A stretch of 19,550 bases of DNA from Candidatus Sabulitectum sp. (GTDB lineage: Bacteria > Fermentibacterota > Fermentibacteria > Fermentibacterales > JCC-6): the NCBI GenBank assembly GCA_029934845.1, contig JAOZLN010000007.1, positions 1 through 19,550 on the forward strand. Direction: 5' to 3'. The notes below the pieces were generated by a model. The model made no database searches. It was given only the letters and a program-made list of their open reading frames with translations, and had not been told where the DNA came from. Position 1 is the stretch's first letter. Each line of letters starts with the position of its first letter. Shown piece after piece: positions 6,756 through 14,044 of this stretch. Made by a program: the position numbers and the translations under genes.

Positions 6756-7349
6756 TTACCGGACAACTTTGGAATATACTGCTCTTCCCGTACAATGGGC
6801 TTTTACCGCTTTTGAGTATATCTGGTGCTCTTTCAGAAGAATTCTTTCGGCAAGTGAATCCCTTTGGTCAGAGTCCAGTACAGCAACCGATTCCTGAAGA
6901 ATAATCGGGCCGGTATCTGTACCTTTATCTACGTAATGAACTGTACAGCCAGCAATTTTAACGCCATACTTGAACGCCTGCCCCTGTGCATCGAGACCTG
7001 GAAAAGCTGGCAGCAGCGAAGGATGGATGTTCATTATTCTGCCATTGAATGCTTCAAGAAGAGGTCCTTTAACTATTCTCATAAGCCCGGCGAGACAGAT
7101 CAACTGAATACCACGGTCGATCAGAAACTGGGTCCATAACTCTTCTTCTCGTATTCCAAATTTAGTTTTATACTTACCAGGGTACAGATATTTCGACTCG
7201 ATTCCCAGCTCTTCTGCCAGTTTCAGTGCTCCTGCATTTATGTTATCCGTGAGCAGGATATCGACTATTCCAGGTTCAGTATCTCCTTGAACAAGAGCTT
7301 TAAAATTTGATCCTGCTCCTGAAGCAAGTACTGCGATCTTAGTTTCCAT
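6756..7349 (-). CDS. purN: Phosphoribosylglycinamide formyltransferase
   Basis: Transfers a formyl group from 10-formyl-THF to GAR, the third step of purine synthesis, in the cytoplasm. The 197-aa protein has the typical PurN length. It shows the N-terminal phosphate-binding ASGAGSNFKAL (9-19), LAGLMRIV (87-94), and the catalytic set N107-x-H109 in NIHPSLLPAFPG with D145 in TDTGPIIL. These match E. coli N106, H108 and D144. It overlaps the preceding outer-membrane-like gene by 11 nt and has no other purine gene beside it, so it is isolated from a pur cluster and sits in an envelope/housekeeping unit. PurN rather than methionyl-tRNA formyltransferase follows from the size and N-terminus. Confidence 0.95.
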   Translation of the reverse strand: METKIAVLASGAGSNFKALVQGDTEPGIVDILLTDNINAGALKLAEELGIESKYLYPGKYKTKFGIREEELWTQFLIDRGIQLICLAGLMRIVKGPLLEAFNGRIMNIHPSLLPAFPGLDAQGQAFKYGVKIAGCTVHYVDKGTDTGPIILQESVAVLDSDQRDSLAERILLKEHQIYSKAVKAHCTGRAVYSKVVR

Positions 7350-8580
7350 TCCGCTCCTCTGTTTCTCCAGCCGGAGACACTGGTGGTTGATCAGTGAAAG
7401 CCCAGGTAATACCGAAAGAAAAGCTCCGTTCCGCCTGGCTGGTCAGGTCTTCAAGTGCGGTTGAAAGAGAAAATGTTTCAAGAGTGAAGCCTATTAATAC
7501 ATCCCAGGTCTCATCCCAGTTCCCGGTGGAATCCAAACCTGCGGAAATCCTTGGACCTGCTTCAAACCTTGCCCTGTACCAGTCAGCACCAAGGAACAGC
7601 CAGGAAGAAACTGACAATGAGTCACTGTCAAAATTCCAGCAGGCAGCTCCTTTCCCCCGGAAGAAACCCTTTGCAGTTTCCATATCTGCAGCTATGGCTC
7701 TCTGGTTCAGAAACCTGCTGACAATATTGAATTTTTGATGCCTCAATGCAATTACACTGAACAGCTCATCTCCTGCAGGGCGGGAAAGGGCAGCAGAAAG
7801 CGCAAAGGTTCCCACGGGAAGGCTGATTCCACCCCAGAAACTTTCCCCGCTGTCGTTGTAATCAAAGTAAGCAGACACAGCAGAAGTCCCAATGGAAGTG
7901 GATATTCCTGCTACGCCTCTTCCAGAGAGAGAACTGTCTATGTAAGAAGCTGCTGCTCCAAATTCAAGTAAAGCAGAAGAGAAATCAAATTCTGTGCCTG
8001 CTAAAAATTCCAGTCGTCTGTCGCCTGGGTGAAGTCTGGAAAACCCGGTTCTTGCGTAAAAGTGCTCGGATTCCCAGCCTGTCCACATACCCCAACCGTA
8101 GTTATGTCCCTCCCAGCTCATGGCTTGTAAATTGAACAAACCGTGTTCAATGTCAGCAGAGGAAAGCCTTATGGAATCATCTCGAATCATTTGAAAGTTG
8201 CCTGAAGTGTTCCATGGGAGCGGTCTGTCCAGTTGAAAAATATATCTGCTGTGATCGCGAGTGTTCTGTATCAGACCTATCTTTGAAATGCTCATAGAAT
8301 CCTGAAATACACGCTGGGTAACTGAGGTGTTCCATATGCCCCTGCCCCACACCCCGCTCTGTAAAGGATCAACAGTAGCTGCATCCGGCCAGGGCAGCTC
8401 GGGAAGTACGCCTGTGGCAACAACAGGCAGCCCTTCTAGAAGAATTCCCATGTTGTTCTGGCCTGAAAGCAGGTAGTCGGCAGAACACCCTGACTGATAT
8501 CTTGCCTGAAGCATTGCATACCAGTTCTCGGATGCAGGTATAGGGAAAACAGAAACAATGATGGAGAGCAGAAGTATCAA
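7339..8580 (-). CDS. Exported protein, probable outer-membrane beta-barrel
   Basis: No family was recognised. The 413-aa product begins with a signal peptide (about 1-17, LLLSIIVSVFPIPAS). The next 60 residues contain MGILLEGLPVVATG, which loosely resembles the (I/V)LLDGVPV turn of a TonB-receptor plug. The remainder (about 95-400) is rich in alternating hydrophobic/polar strands with many aromatic residues and SxxGxG turns, as in outer-membrane barrels. The C-terminal strand FSFGITWAF is followed by about 15 polar residues, so the protein does not end on the usual terminal aromatic. It starts at TTG with GGGAGG 4-6 nt upstream, overlapping the pgi stop by 4 nt (TTGA). It overlaps purN by 11 nt. 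Barrel assignment rests on composition and strand pattern alone. Confidence 0.65.
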   Translation of the reverse strand: MILLLSIIVSVFPIPASENWYAMLQARYQSGCSADYLLSGQNNMGILLEGLPVVATGVLPELPWPDAATVDPLQSGVWGRGIWNTSVTQRVFQDSMSISKIGLIQNTRDHSRYIFQLDRPLPWNTSGNFQMIRDDSIRLSSADIEHGLFNLQAMSWEGHNYGWGMWTGWESEHFYARTGFSRLHPGDRRLEFLAGTEFDFSSALLEFGAAASYIDSSLSGRGVAGISTSIGTSAVSAYFDYNDSGESFWGGISLPVGTFALSAALSRPAGDELFSVIALRHQKFNIVSRFLNQRAIAADMETAKGFFRGKGAACWNFDSDSLSVSSWLFLGADWYRARFEAGPRISAGLDSTGNWDETWDVLIGFTLETFSLSTALEDLTSQAERSFSFGITWAFTDQPPVSPAGETEERNGN

Positions 8581-9815
8581 AATCCCTCCCTGCCCATTGC
8601 CTTGTAAGTTAGAATCTTGCCACGCTCTACTCCCGGCTGATTCAAAGGGTTAACCTGAAGCGACAGCCCGGTCAGCACAGTAGCGATCTCCAGTGCCATA
8701 AAAACCTGTCCCAGATACCTTGCATTTAAATCGGGAATATTGAATCGGGATACAGGAGTACCTCTTTCGGAAAGAGCAACAGCTGTGGCATCCGCTTCCG
8801 CCAATCTGAGCTCGTCAGGGCTTCTGCCCTCAATATATTTCATTGTAGAAACATCTCTGAATTCACCTGGTACCGGGTTGGAAACAACACATGAACCTTC
8901 TGTAAGTATTGAAACAGTTTTGTCTGCCGGGCCCTCCATAAACAGCTGAACAAGTGAATGCTGATCAGCGGGACCACGGCAGGCAAGTGGAGTCTGCCCT
9001 GTGTTTATTTTTTTACCTGAAAGAGTTTCTGCCTTTCCAAGGCTTTCTGCCCACAACTGCGCGAACCACAATGCAGTGTTGTAAAGAAAGTCTGAGTACG
9101 GCATGAATACATGAACCGGGCAACTCTGGAAGTTCGCGAGAAAGGCACCTGCTATTCTGCCTGCAAGACTGCTGATTCCTTTTAAGTTAAAGTCCTCTAC
9201 AACCTCTGCCCCTCCATTAAGCAGAGATGTGGTATCAATTCCTGCAAAAGCAGCAGGGAACAGACCAACAGGAGACAGAACAGTGAATCTTCCACCAACA
9301 TTTGATGGAACAGGAAGGGTGGCCCATCCTTTGTTTACAGCCAGTTTTCTCAGTTCGCCCTTTTCCGGGTCAGTGATGGCAATTACAGGAGTGGATGAGC
9401 CAAGAATTCTACGCAGTTCCATGAAAATGGAGAGAGTTTCAGCGGTTCCACCGGATTTGGTTATAACGGCTATGGCGCAATGGGCCGGATCTGTTTCTGC
9501 AACAGCCCGTTTTATTACTTTTGAGTCCGGCGAGTCTACAACTACAACTTTCCCCTCTGAATTGTTTTCAAGAGCAGAGAGAATTGCCCGCAGACCAAGA
9601 GACGAACCGCCAATTCCGGCAACAAAAAGAGTGTTACTTTTCTTTCTAAAATTCTCTGCAAGCTTTTTTATGTCACCATGCATCCGGTTATTGAAAGGCA
9701 GATCAAGAAAGCCAAGTCTTTCCTCCTTCCGCCAAAGGGAGAACAGGTCAATAGTTTTTTCGCTAACTGGATCCCACAGGTAGTCGGTCTCAAAACTAAA
9801 AAGGTTACTGGACAA
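8577..9815 (-). CDS. pgi: Glucose-6-phosphate isomerase
   Basis: Interconverts glucose-6-phosphate and fructose-6-phosphate in glycolysis and gluconeogenesis. The 412-aa protein is of the short bacterial/Bacillus-like type rather than the 550-aa E. coli type. It has two SIS domains, with FVAGIGGSSLGLRAI (64-78), TKSGGTAET (119-127, normally SKTGTTxET), WAESLGK (255-261, likely catalytic Glu), GPADQHSLVQ (281-290, catalytic His) and NQPGVERGK (392-400, Lys near the end). It begins at TTG (9815) with GAGGGG 6 nt upstream. It is the first gene of a ten-gene minus-strand unit and faces the divergent msr gene across 115 nt. Family identity is clear; the relaxed first SIS motif is a mild deviation. 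Confidence 0.94.
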   Translation of the reverse strand: MSSNLFSFETDYLWDPVSEKTIDLFSLWRKEERLGFLDLPFNNRMHGDIKKLAENFRKKSNTLFVAGIGGSSLGLRAILSALENNSEGKVVVVDSPDSKVIKRAVAETDPAHCAIAVITKSGGTAETLSIFMELRRILGSSTPVIAITDPEKGELRKLAVNKGWATLPVPSNVGGRFTVLSPVGLFPAAFAGIDTTSLLNGGAEVVEDFNLKGISSLAGRIAGAFLANFQSCPVHVFMPYSDFLYNTALWFAQLWAESLGKAETLSGKKINTGQTPLACRGPADQHSLVQLFMEGPADKTVSILTEGSCVVSNPVPGEFRDVSTMKYIEGRSPDELRLAEADATAVALSERGTPVSRFNIPDLNARYLGQVFMALEIATVLTGLSLQVNPLNQPGVERGKILTYKAMGREGF

Positions 9816-9821
9816 AAATAT

Positions 9822-9827
9822 CCCCTC
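9822..9827 (-). promoter_or_regulatory. Shine-Dalgarno for pgi TTG start
   Basis: GAGGGG on the minus strand lies 6 nt before TTG 9815-9813 and supports TTG as the start. The context AGAGGGGAT is the same as before cmk. Confidence 0.6.
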
Positions 9828-9860
9828 TCATGAATGAAAAACCCTTTCTCATGCAGCACT

Positions 9861-9866
9861 AATATA
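9861..9866 (-). promoter_or_regulatory. Possible -10 element for the pgi unit
   Basis: TATATT reads on the minus strand about 46 nt before the pgi start and shares bases with the plus-strand TATAAT. No good -35 hexamer is found at 16-18 nt (GTTCCG at 17 nt matches poorly), so this is only a candidate for the start of the ten-gene unit. Confidence 0.25.
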
Positions 9867-9868
9867 AT
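9863..9868 (+). promoter_or_regulatory. Possible -10 element for the msr fusion gene
   Basis: A perfect TATAAT lies 62 nt before the ATG at 9931. No TTGACA-like box is present at normal spacing, so an activator or a relaxed -35 would be needed. Confidence 0.3.
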
Positions 9869-9930
9869 TCAGCATCGGGAATACGGAACCTCTGCTCTGT
9901 GGTGGTGTTGTTCCGCTGAATGGAGGTAAC

Positions 9931-10866
9931 ATGATGTTGAGATTTGCAGCATCACTTTTTTTTCTTGCTGGTTTGGTTTTAATCACTTCATATGTGGTGA
10001 ATGGAGAAGGAAATATGGAATACCGGGAACTTACTGAGGAAGAAGAGAATGTTATCATTCATAGAGGAACAGAAATAGCATATTCCGGTTTGTATGTAGA
10101 GTCTTTTCAGAATGGAATGTATACATGCAAACAGTGCAACACACCGCTATACATGTCCGAAACCAAATTTCAGGCGCACTGTGGATGGCCTGCTTTTGAC
10201 CAGGCTGTTCAGGGCGCTGTGGAGACGTCTCCGGACGATGATGGTGTAAGAACAGAGATACATTGCACTGCTTGTGGTGGCCATCTGGGACATGTGTTCA
10301 CCGGAGAAGGTTATACAGAGAGAAATGTCAGACATTGCGTTAATTCTATTTCCATGAATTTCATTCCTGCCCATAGAATTGAAACGGCCTACTTTGCAGG
10401 CGGTTGTTTCTGGGGTATTGAGTACACCTTCGATAACACTGCAGGGGTTCTCAGCGCCCAGTCCGGTTACATGGGCGGGTCTTTCAAGAATCCGGAGTAC
10501 AGTGATGTCTGTTCCGGCTTTACAGGGCACACTGAGACGGTCATGGTTATTTTTGATAATTCGATTGTTTCCTACAGAGAACTGGCAATGACATTTTTCG
10601 AGATCCACGATCCGACGCAGATAAATCGTCAGGGAGTGGATACTGGAACCCAGTACAGATCGGCTGTGTTTTATACAGATGCTGCCCAGCTCGATATACT
10701 TGAAGAACTTATTTCAATTCTTGAAGGTAACGGATATGAGATCGCTACAGAGATAACCAGTGCAGAAAGTTTCTGGCAGGCAGAAGACCACCACCAGAAT
10801 TACATCGAGAGCAATGGTGTCGGGTCTGCATGTCACACAAGAGTAAACAGATTTACCAGGGAATAA
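9931..10866 (+). CDS. Exported MsrB-MsrA methionine sulfoxide reductase fusion
   Basis: Repairs both epimers of methionine sulfoxide: MsrB acts on the R form and MsrA on the S form. The 311-aa protein has a hydrophobic N-terminus (about 4-26), a signal peptide or anchor, so it likely works in the periplasm. The MsrB domain (about 30-148) has zinc cysteines CKQC (66-69) and CTAC (112-115), AHCGWPAF (82-89) and catalytic C136 in RHCVNSISMNF. The MsrA domain (about 150-311) has GGCFWGIE (catalytic C159), DVCSGFTGHTETV, HDPTQINRQGVDTGTQYRS and AEDHHQNYI, plus C301 as a possible resolving cysteine. The order is B then A, the reverse of the common MsrA-MsrB fusion. GGAGG lies just before two successive ATGs. 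Its end overlaps a convergent gene by 14 nt. Confidence 0.93.
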   Translation: MMLRFAASLFFLAGLVLITSYVVNGEGNMEYRELTEEEENVIIHRGTEIAYSGLYVESFQNGMYTCKQCNTPLYMSETKFQAHCGWPAFDQAVQGAVETSPDDDGVRTEIHCTACGGHLGHVFTGEGYTERNVRHCVNSISMNFIPAHRIETAYFAGGCFWGIEYTFDNTAGVLSAQSGYMGGSFKNPEYSDVCSGFTGHTETVMVIFDNSIVSYRELAMTFFEIHDPTQINRQGVDTGTQYRSAVFYTDAAQLDILEELISILEGNGYEIATEITSAESFWQAEDHHQNYIESNGVGSACHTRVNRFTRE

Positions 10867-11629
10867 GGGCCGTTGAATCAATAGGCAGGGTACAGTGAAT
10901 TATTCTGGATGAGTCTGTAGATCCGATAACGGTAATTGGGATAGTATCGCCTGCAGATGAAAGAAGAAACGATACAAGACCTTCTTCGTGAATGAATTGC
11001 GGTTGAACCGACCATGTGCCGGGAATCGATGTTGTTGCACCGGGCCACGGCCCTGTACACTGAAGTCCCTGCCGGGTAACAGTACATTCCGGAAGAGGTG
11101 CAGGCCATCTGATATGAAAATAGGCAGGTGTAAGAATATACAGGGAATCAGGAGGAGGACCGGTTACGATTGCAATGGTATCGCCTGGCTGTAGCGTACT
11201 TCCTGTGGAAACCAGATTCAGAATGGAACCGGTCATGGAAGATGTGATATAAACGAAGGAAGAAGAGTCTGTGAGCAGAGAGTATAAACTGTCTATGGCA
11301 GCAGTGTCTCCAACGGCTTCGGATATGCTTAGTGCCATTTCCAGCCTGGCCATCTCTACAGAAAAGAACGGGTCAGTTCCAGTTAGAATGGTATCGCCGG
11401 CAAGCACATGCTCATCCAGGACTAGAATACTGACAAGAAGTGGCGAATTCTGATTCCAGACAATCGGAGTGCGAAGCGAGTCCGGGGCTGATACATTGTA
11501 AAGTGGTGCAGCTTGGACGAATCCAGTTACAGAATTGGCAACAACCGCAACTTGACCCTGGTCTGTCTTGCTGCATCCGAAGGATAAGCTTAACACTAGA
11601 CAGAGGGCGGAAAATACCTTAGTTTTCAA
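10853..11629 (-). CDS. Lipoprotein resembling an HlyD/MFP-type adaptor
   Basis: From TTG at 11629 it has 258 aa. A lipoprotein signal (KTKVFSALCLVLSLSFGC, acylated Cys at 19) is followed by what looks like a split biotinyl-lipoyl domain. VTGFVQAAP comes first, then a short helical hairpin (about 90-125, VEMARLEMALSISEA...AIDSLYSLL), then TGSILNLVSTGSTLQPGDTI (about 133-152), the typical G-x-(V/I)...G-x-x-(V/L)-x-x-GD form of periplasmic adaptors. A beta-rich end follows. The hairpin is too short for a full TolC contact, and no RND or ABC partner is adjacent, so the assignment is tentative. The start is uncertain: ATG at 11671 is also in frame but neither has a ribosome site. It faces the next plus-strand lipoprotein across 40 nt and ends tail-to-tail with msr. 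Confidence 0.6.
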   Translation of the reverse strand: MKTKVFSALCLVLSLSFGCSKTDQGQVAVVANSVTGFVQAAPLYNVSAPDSLRTPIVWNQNSPLLVSILVLDEHVLAGDTILTGTDPFFSVEMARLEMALSISEAVGDTAAIDSLYSLLTDSSSFVYITSSMTGSILNLVSTGSTLQPGDTIAIVTGPPPDSLYILTPAYFHIRWPAPLPECTVTRQGLQCTGPWPGATTSIPGTWSVQPQFIHEEGLVSFLLSSAGDTIPITVIGSTDSSRIIHCTLPIDSTALIPW

Positions 11630-11669
11630 CGCAATTTCAATCGCTTTCAAAAAATGGAGAATACTATTC

Positions 11670-12368
11670 ATGAAGAAAATATACATTATTGTAGCAGCTA
11701 TGCTTGTAGTGTCATGCGGGTCTACCGGGCAGACCAGCGGTTTTTTCGTAGGGACCCCGTCCACTGATGCTTCTGTAACAGTGTCCGAAGCTATAGAGCA
11801 AAGATCTATTGACCAGGCTGCACCGGCGCCGGACGATACTTTATTGAACTGCTCTTTCCAGAGAGTTCTTGACAGACCTTTCGGTCCTGATGTTCCTTAC
11901 GATGTGTACAACGGTGCACTGCACATTGATAATCACTATTTCAATGAACCCGTTGTTCTATTAAGTACTTCCGGGCTTGTGAAAGACGGAATAGTGCAAG
12001 CGGTATTCAATGTTACAGACGCACAGCCTCACTCTGTGGTTGGGCTTGTTCTTCGTGCAGACGGTGTGGATAATTTCCTGCTCCTGGGTGTGAACGGACG
12101 GGGACAGTACACCATCCAGAGATGTTTAAACGGCCTTTGGATACCGGTTATGGGGCTGGATGTATTCGAGTCGTCAAGACTTCTGCCATACAGGCTGAAC
12201 GAAGTGGAGCTTACAGCAGAGGTTCACGGAAACTACACCGATTTCTCAGTGAACGGTCAGCTGGTGCAGGTTGTTAGAACTATTATCCCGCCAACAGGCC
12301 AGATCGGTGTATTCGTAGACGCCAGAGTTAATGCCGACCTGGATCGTATCACGGTGATGCCGTTATGA
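11670..12368 (+). CDS. Lipoprotein with ConA/laminin-G-like domain
   Basis: The 232-aa product has a lipoprotein signal (KKIYIIVAAMLVVSC, acylated Cys about 16), then a Ser/Thr/Ala-rich linker (to about 55) and a beta-sandwich region (about 60-230). Features such as VVGLVLRADGVDNFLLLGVNG, YTIQRCLNG, NEVELTAEVHG...DFSVNGQLV and TGQIGVFVDARV are the pattern of ConA-like (DUF1080/laminin-G-like) jelly rolls, often sugar-binding. No hydrolase residues are visible. ATG at 11670 is chosen because GGAGAA lies 8 nt upstream and the signal peptide starts there; a longer frame from 11568 overlaps the divergent gene. The stop overlaps the deacetylase ATG by 4 nt (ATGA), so the two are coupled, and the ConA-like part may bring the deacetylase or its substrate to a surface glycan. 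Confidence 0.8.
   Translation: MKKIYIIVAAMLVVSCGSTGQTSGFFVGTPSTDASVTVSEAIEQRSIDQAAPAPDDTLLNCSFQRVLDRPFGPDVPYDVYNGALHIDNHYFNEPVVLLSTSGLVKDGIVQAVFNVTDAQPHSVVGLVLRADGVDNFLLLGVNGRGQYTIQRCLNGLWIPVMGLDVFESSRLLPYRLNEVELTAEVHGNYTDFSVNGQLVQVVRTIIPPTGQIGVFVDARVNADLDRITVMPL
11688..11715 (-). promoter_or_regulatory. Possible promoter for the HlyD-like lipoprotein
   Basis: On the minus strand ATGACA (11715-11710, 5 of 6 to TTGACA) is separated by 16 nt from TACAAT (11693-11688, 5 of 6 to TATAAT). It lies inside the first codons of the divergent plus-strand lipoprotein gene, since the 40-nt gap leaves no room. The start would be near 11681, giving a leader of about 50 nt to TTG 11629 or almost none to ATG 11671. 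Confidence 0.3.
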
Positions 12369-13279
12369 TAATGTTGTTTCTGGTGCTAATCTCTTTTACC
12401 CCGGTAATCGGAAATGCACCTGAATTGGATCATGGGCCTGTTCCGGAACCTGCAGACTACGCAAGCGGCATTCCTGTAATAACATATCATCAGATAACTC
12501 TTCATCGCAGTGCATACAGCGCAACCCCTGCAAGACTCAGAAGTGATCTTCAGGATCTTTACGATGCAGGCTTCTTTCTTATTCTGCCAACTGACCTGGA
12601 AGACGGTCTTGGCAGGGTCCCGTTTGACAGAAGACCAATCATGATAACCTTTGATGACGGCTGGGAAGACAATTTCAGGTTTCTACAGACCACAGATGGA
12701 GAACAGTATACAGACCCGGACTGCGCGGTTGCCATAGTGAACGCCTTTCTTGAAGAACATCCTGATTTTGGATCCGGTGTAGTTTTCTTTATAAGCTGGG
12801 ATAAGGTTCCATTTGGTGTTCAAACTGAAGAAAAACTGAACCTTCTTCTTGATATGGGACATTTTATAGGAAATCACTCGGCTGATCACCTTGCTTTTAC
12901 CAGGATTCCTCCTTCGAAATACTGGGAACAGATCATTCCTGCTCTTAATTCATTCCACCGGCGACTTGGTCTTAGAACCTCAGGGATAAATGTTGTTGCT
13001 TATCCGGGAGGACAGATTCCCCATGGTGTTAATGCAGAGGCTGTTCTGGCTTCCATGGAGTACAATGGACGCCCTGCTGTGACACAGGGGTATCTTGTTG
13101 ACGGTGCAGTTGGAAGTTTCAGCAAATTCTATGATGGAAATGAATTCAGAATAAGCAGGATAGATATGGCTATTTACAGCGTGCCAAGGCTTCTGAACTG
13201 GTCAAACATAATGATAGAAAGCAATGCCAGAACTTCGCTTCACGATGATCTGCCCTGGCGCCCTATTCTATCGGACTGA
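12365..13279 (+). CDS. Exported polysaccharide deacetylase, NodB domain
   Basis: Carbohydrate esterase family 4-type enzyme, likely removing N-acetyl groups from a surface or wall glycan. The 304-aa protein has a signal peptide (about 1-17, LFLVLISFTPVIGNA) and then PVITYHQI (37-44, the usual deacetylase opening). ITFDDGWEDN (94-103) carries the general base D97 and metal Asp D98. HSADH (171-175) carries the metal histidines, and AYPGGQIP (Arg-poor motif 3) follows, with the C-terminal FRISRIDM. These are the MT1-MT3-like motifs. It starts at ATG 12365, overlapping the lipoprotein stop by 4 nt, and ends 17 nt inside the convergent nitroreductase-type gene. Target glycan is not evident. Confidence 0.88.
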   Translation: MIMLFLVLISFTPVIGNAPELDHGPVPEPADYASGIPVITYHQITLHRSAYSATPARLRSDLQDLYDAGFFLILPTDLEDGLGRVPFDRRPIMITFDDGWEDNFRFLQTTDGEQYTDPDCAVAIVNAFLEEHPDFGSGVVFFISWDKVPFGVQTEEKLNLLLDMGHFIGNHSADHLAFTRIPPSKYWEQIIPALNSFHRRLGLRTSGINVVAYPGGQIPHGVNAEAVLASMEYNGRPAVTQGYLVDGAVGSFSKFYDGNEFRISRIDMAIYSVPRLLNWSNIMIESNARTSLHDDLPWRPILSD

Positions 13280-14024
13280 TATCCCGTCGAGTCCACTCTC
13301 TTGCACACACATGCTGGTATTTCTTCAATGCGGGATAGCCGATACAGAGAACTGCGCCGGGTTTCGAGACGGGAAGAAACGGTGCTGCCATCTGAACTAC
13401 ACCATTCCAGAAACATCCCAGCCCCATTGCCTCTGCCTTTATGGAAACCGTTGTTGCGGCAATTACAGCATCCATACTGCCTGTGATATTTCTTCCAGGT
13501 GCCCTGAACAAAAGAACACAGGGAGCTTTCCAGGTAATTATGTCTTCCCCGTTGCGGATCTTCTTTATTGCTTCTCTGGAGCTTCCGGCAAAAAGGGTAA
13601 GAAGACGAAAGCTGTCAAGAGCCCTGACAAGCTTCACAAGAGGCTTGAATAAAAGCTTCTCTACATTCTCATGCCCAAGAATCACATCTACTGTAATTCC
13701 CTGTGCGTTCCGGCCTGTGGGCGAGAACCCCACAGGTTCAAGAAGAGTGGAGATGACAGATTCTTCTATCTGTTTTCCTGAAAAGATGCGCACAGATCGT
13801 CTTCTTTCATACAGATCCTGCAGCTTGTGAACTTCAAACGGTTCAGATTTCTTTTCGGCAGGAAGATCGTAACAGTTAGACGGGCAGTATGAACCGCAAT
13901 GCGCGCAACCGATACAGTTTGACAAGAATGAAACAACTTTTCCGGATAAGTCTGTCTTAATGGAATCCATGGGGCACAAAGAAGAGCATATTCCGCATGC
14001 GGTACATCTGTCTTTGAGAAACAT
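13263..14024 (-). CDS. Ferredoxin-nitroreductase fusion
   Basis: The 253-aa protein combines an N-terminal 2[4Fe-4S] ferredoxin module with a C-terminal nitroreductase domain. Cysteines in CTACGICSSLCP (7,10,13,17) and CIGCAHCGSYCP (37,40,43,47) fit two clusters. The nitroreductase part shows RRRSVRIF (74-81, FMN phosphate region), SPTGRNAQ (101-108, the usual (A/S)PT(A/G)xNxQ) and the C-terminal CFWNG...FLPVSKPGAVLCIGYP, where the helix and GYP are conserved. Such fusions pass electrons from ferredoxin to FMN; the substrate is unknown. The start at 14024 follows a weak GGGAAAG. It is the last gene of the tRNA-mutL unit (20 nt after the Ig lipoprotein) and overlaps the deacetylase end. Confidence 0.88.
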   Translation of the reverse strand: MFLKDRCTACGICSSLCPMDSIKTDLSGKVVSFLSNCIGCAHCGSYCPSNCYDLPAEKKSEPFEVHKLQDLYERRRSVRIFSGKQIEESVISTLLEPVGFSPTGRNAQGITVDVILGHENVEKLLFKPLVKLVRALDSFRLLTLFAGSSREAIKKIRNGEDIITWKAPCVLLFRAPGRNITGSMDAVIAATTVSIKAEAMGLGCFWNGVVQMAAPFLPVSKPGAVLCIGYPALKKYQHVCAREWTRRDISPIE

Positions 14025-14044
14025 CTTTCCCGGTACAAAATTAA

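Noticed and set aside
11672..11764. Extra N-terminal residues of the HlyD-like lipoprotein up to 11764.
   Set aside because: They are antisense to the divergent lipoprotein and would bury the lipoprotein signal; a lipobox Cys near residue 19 needs a shorter start.
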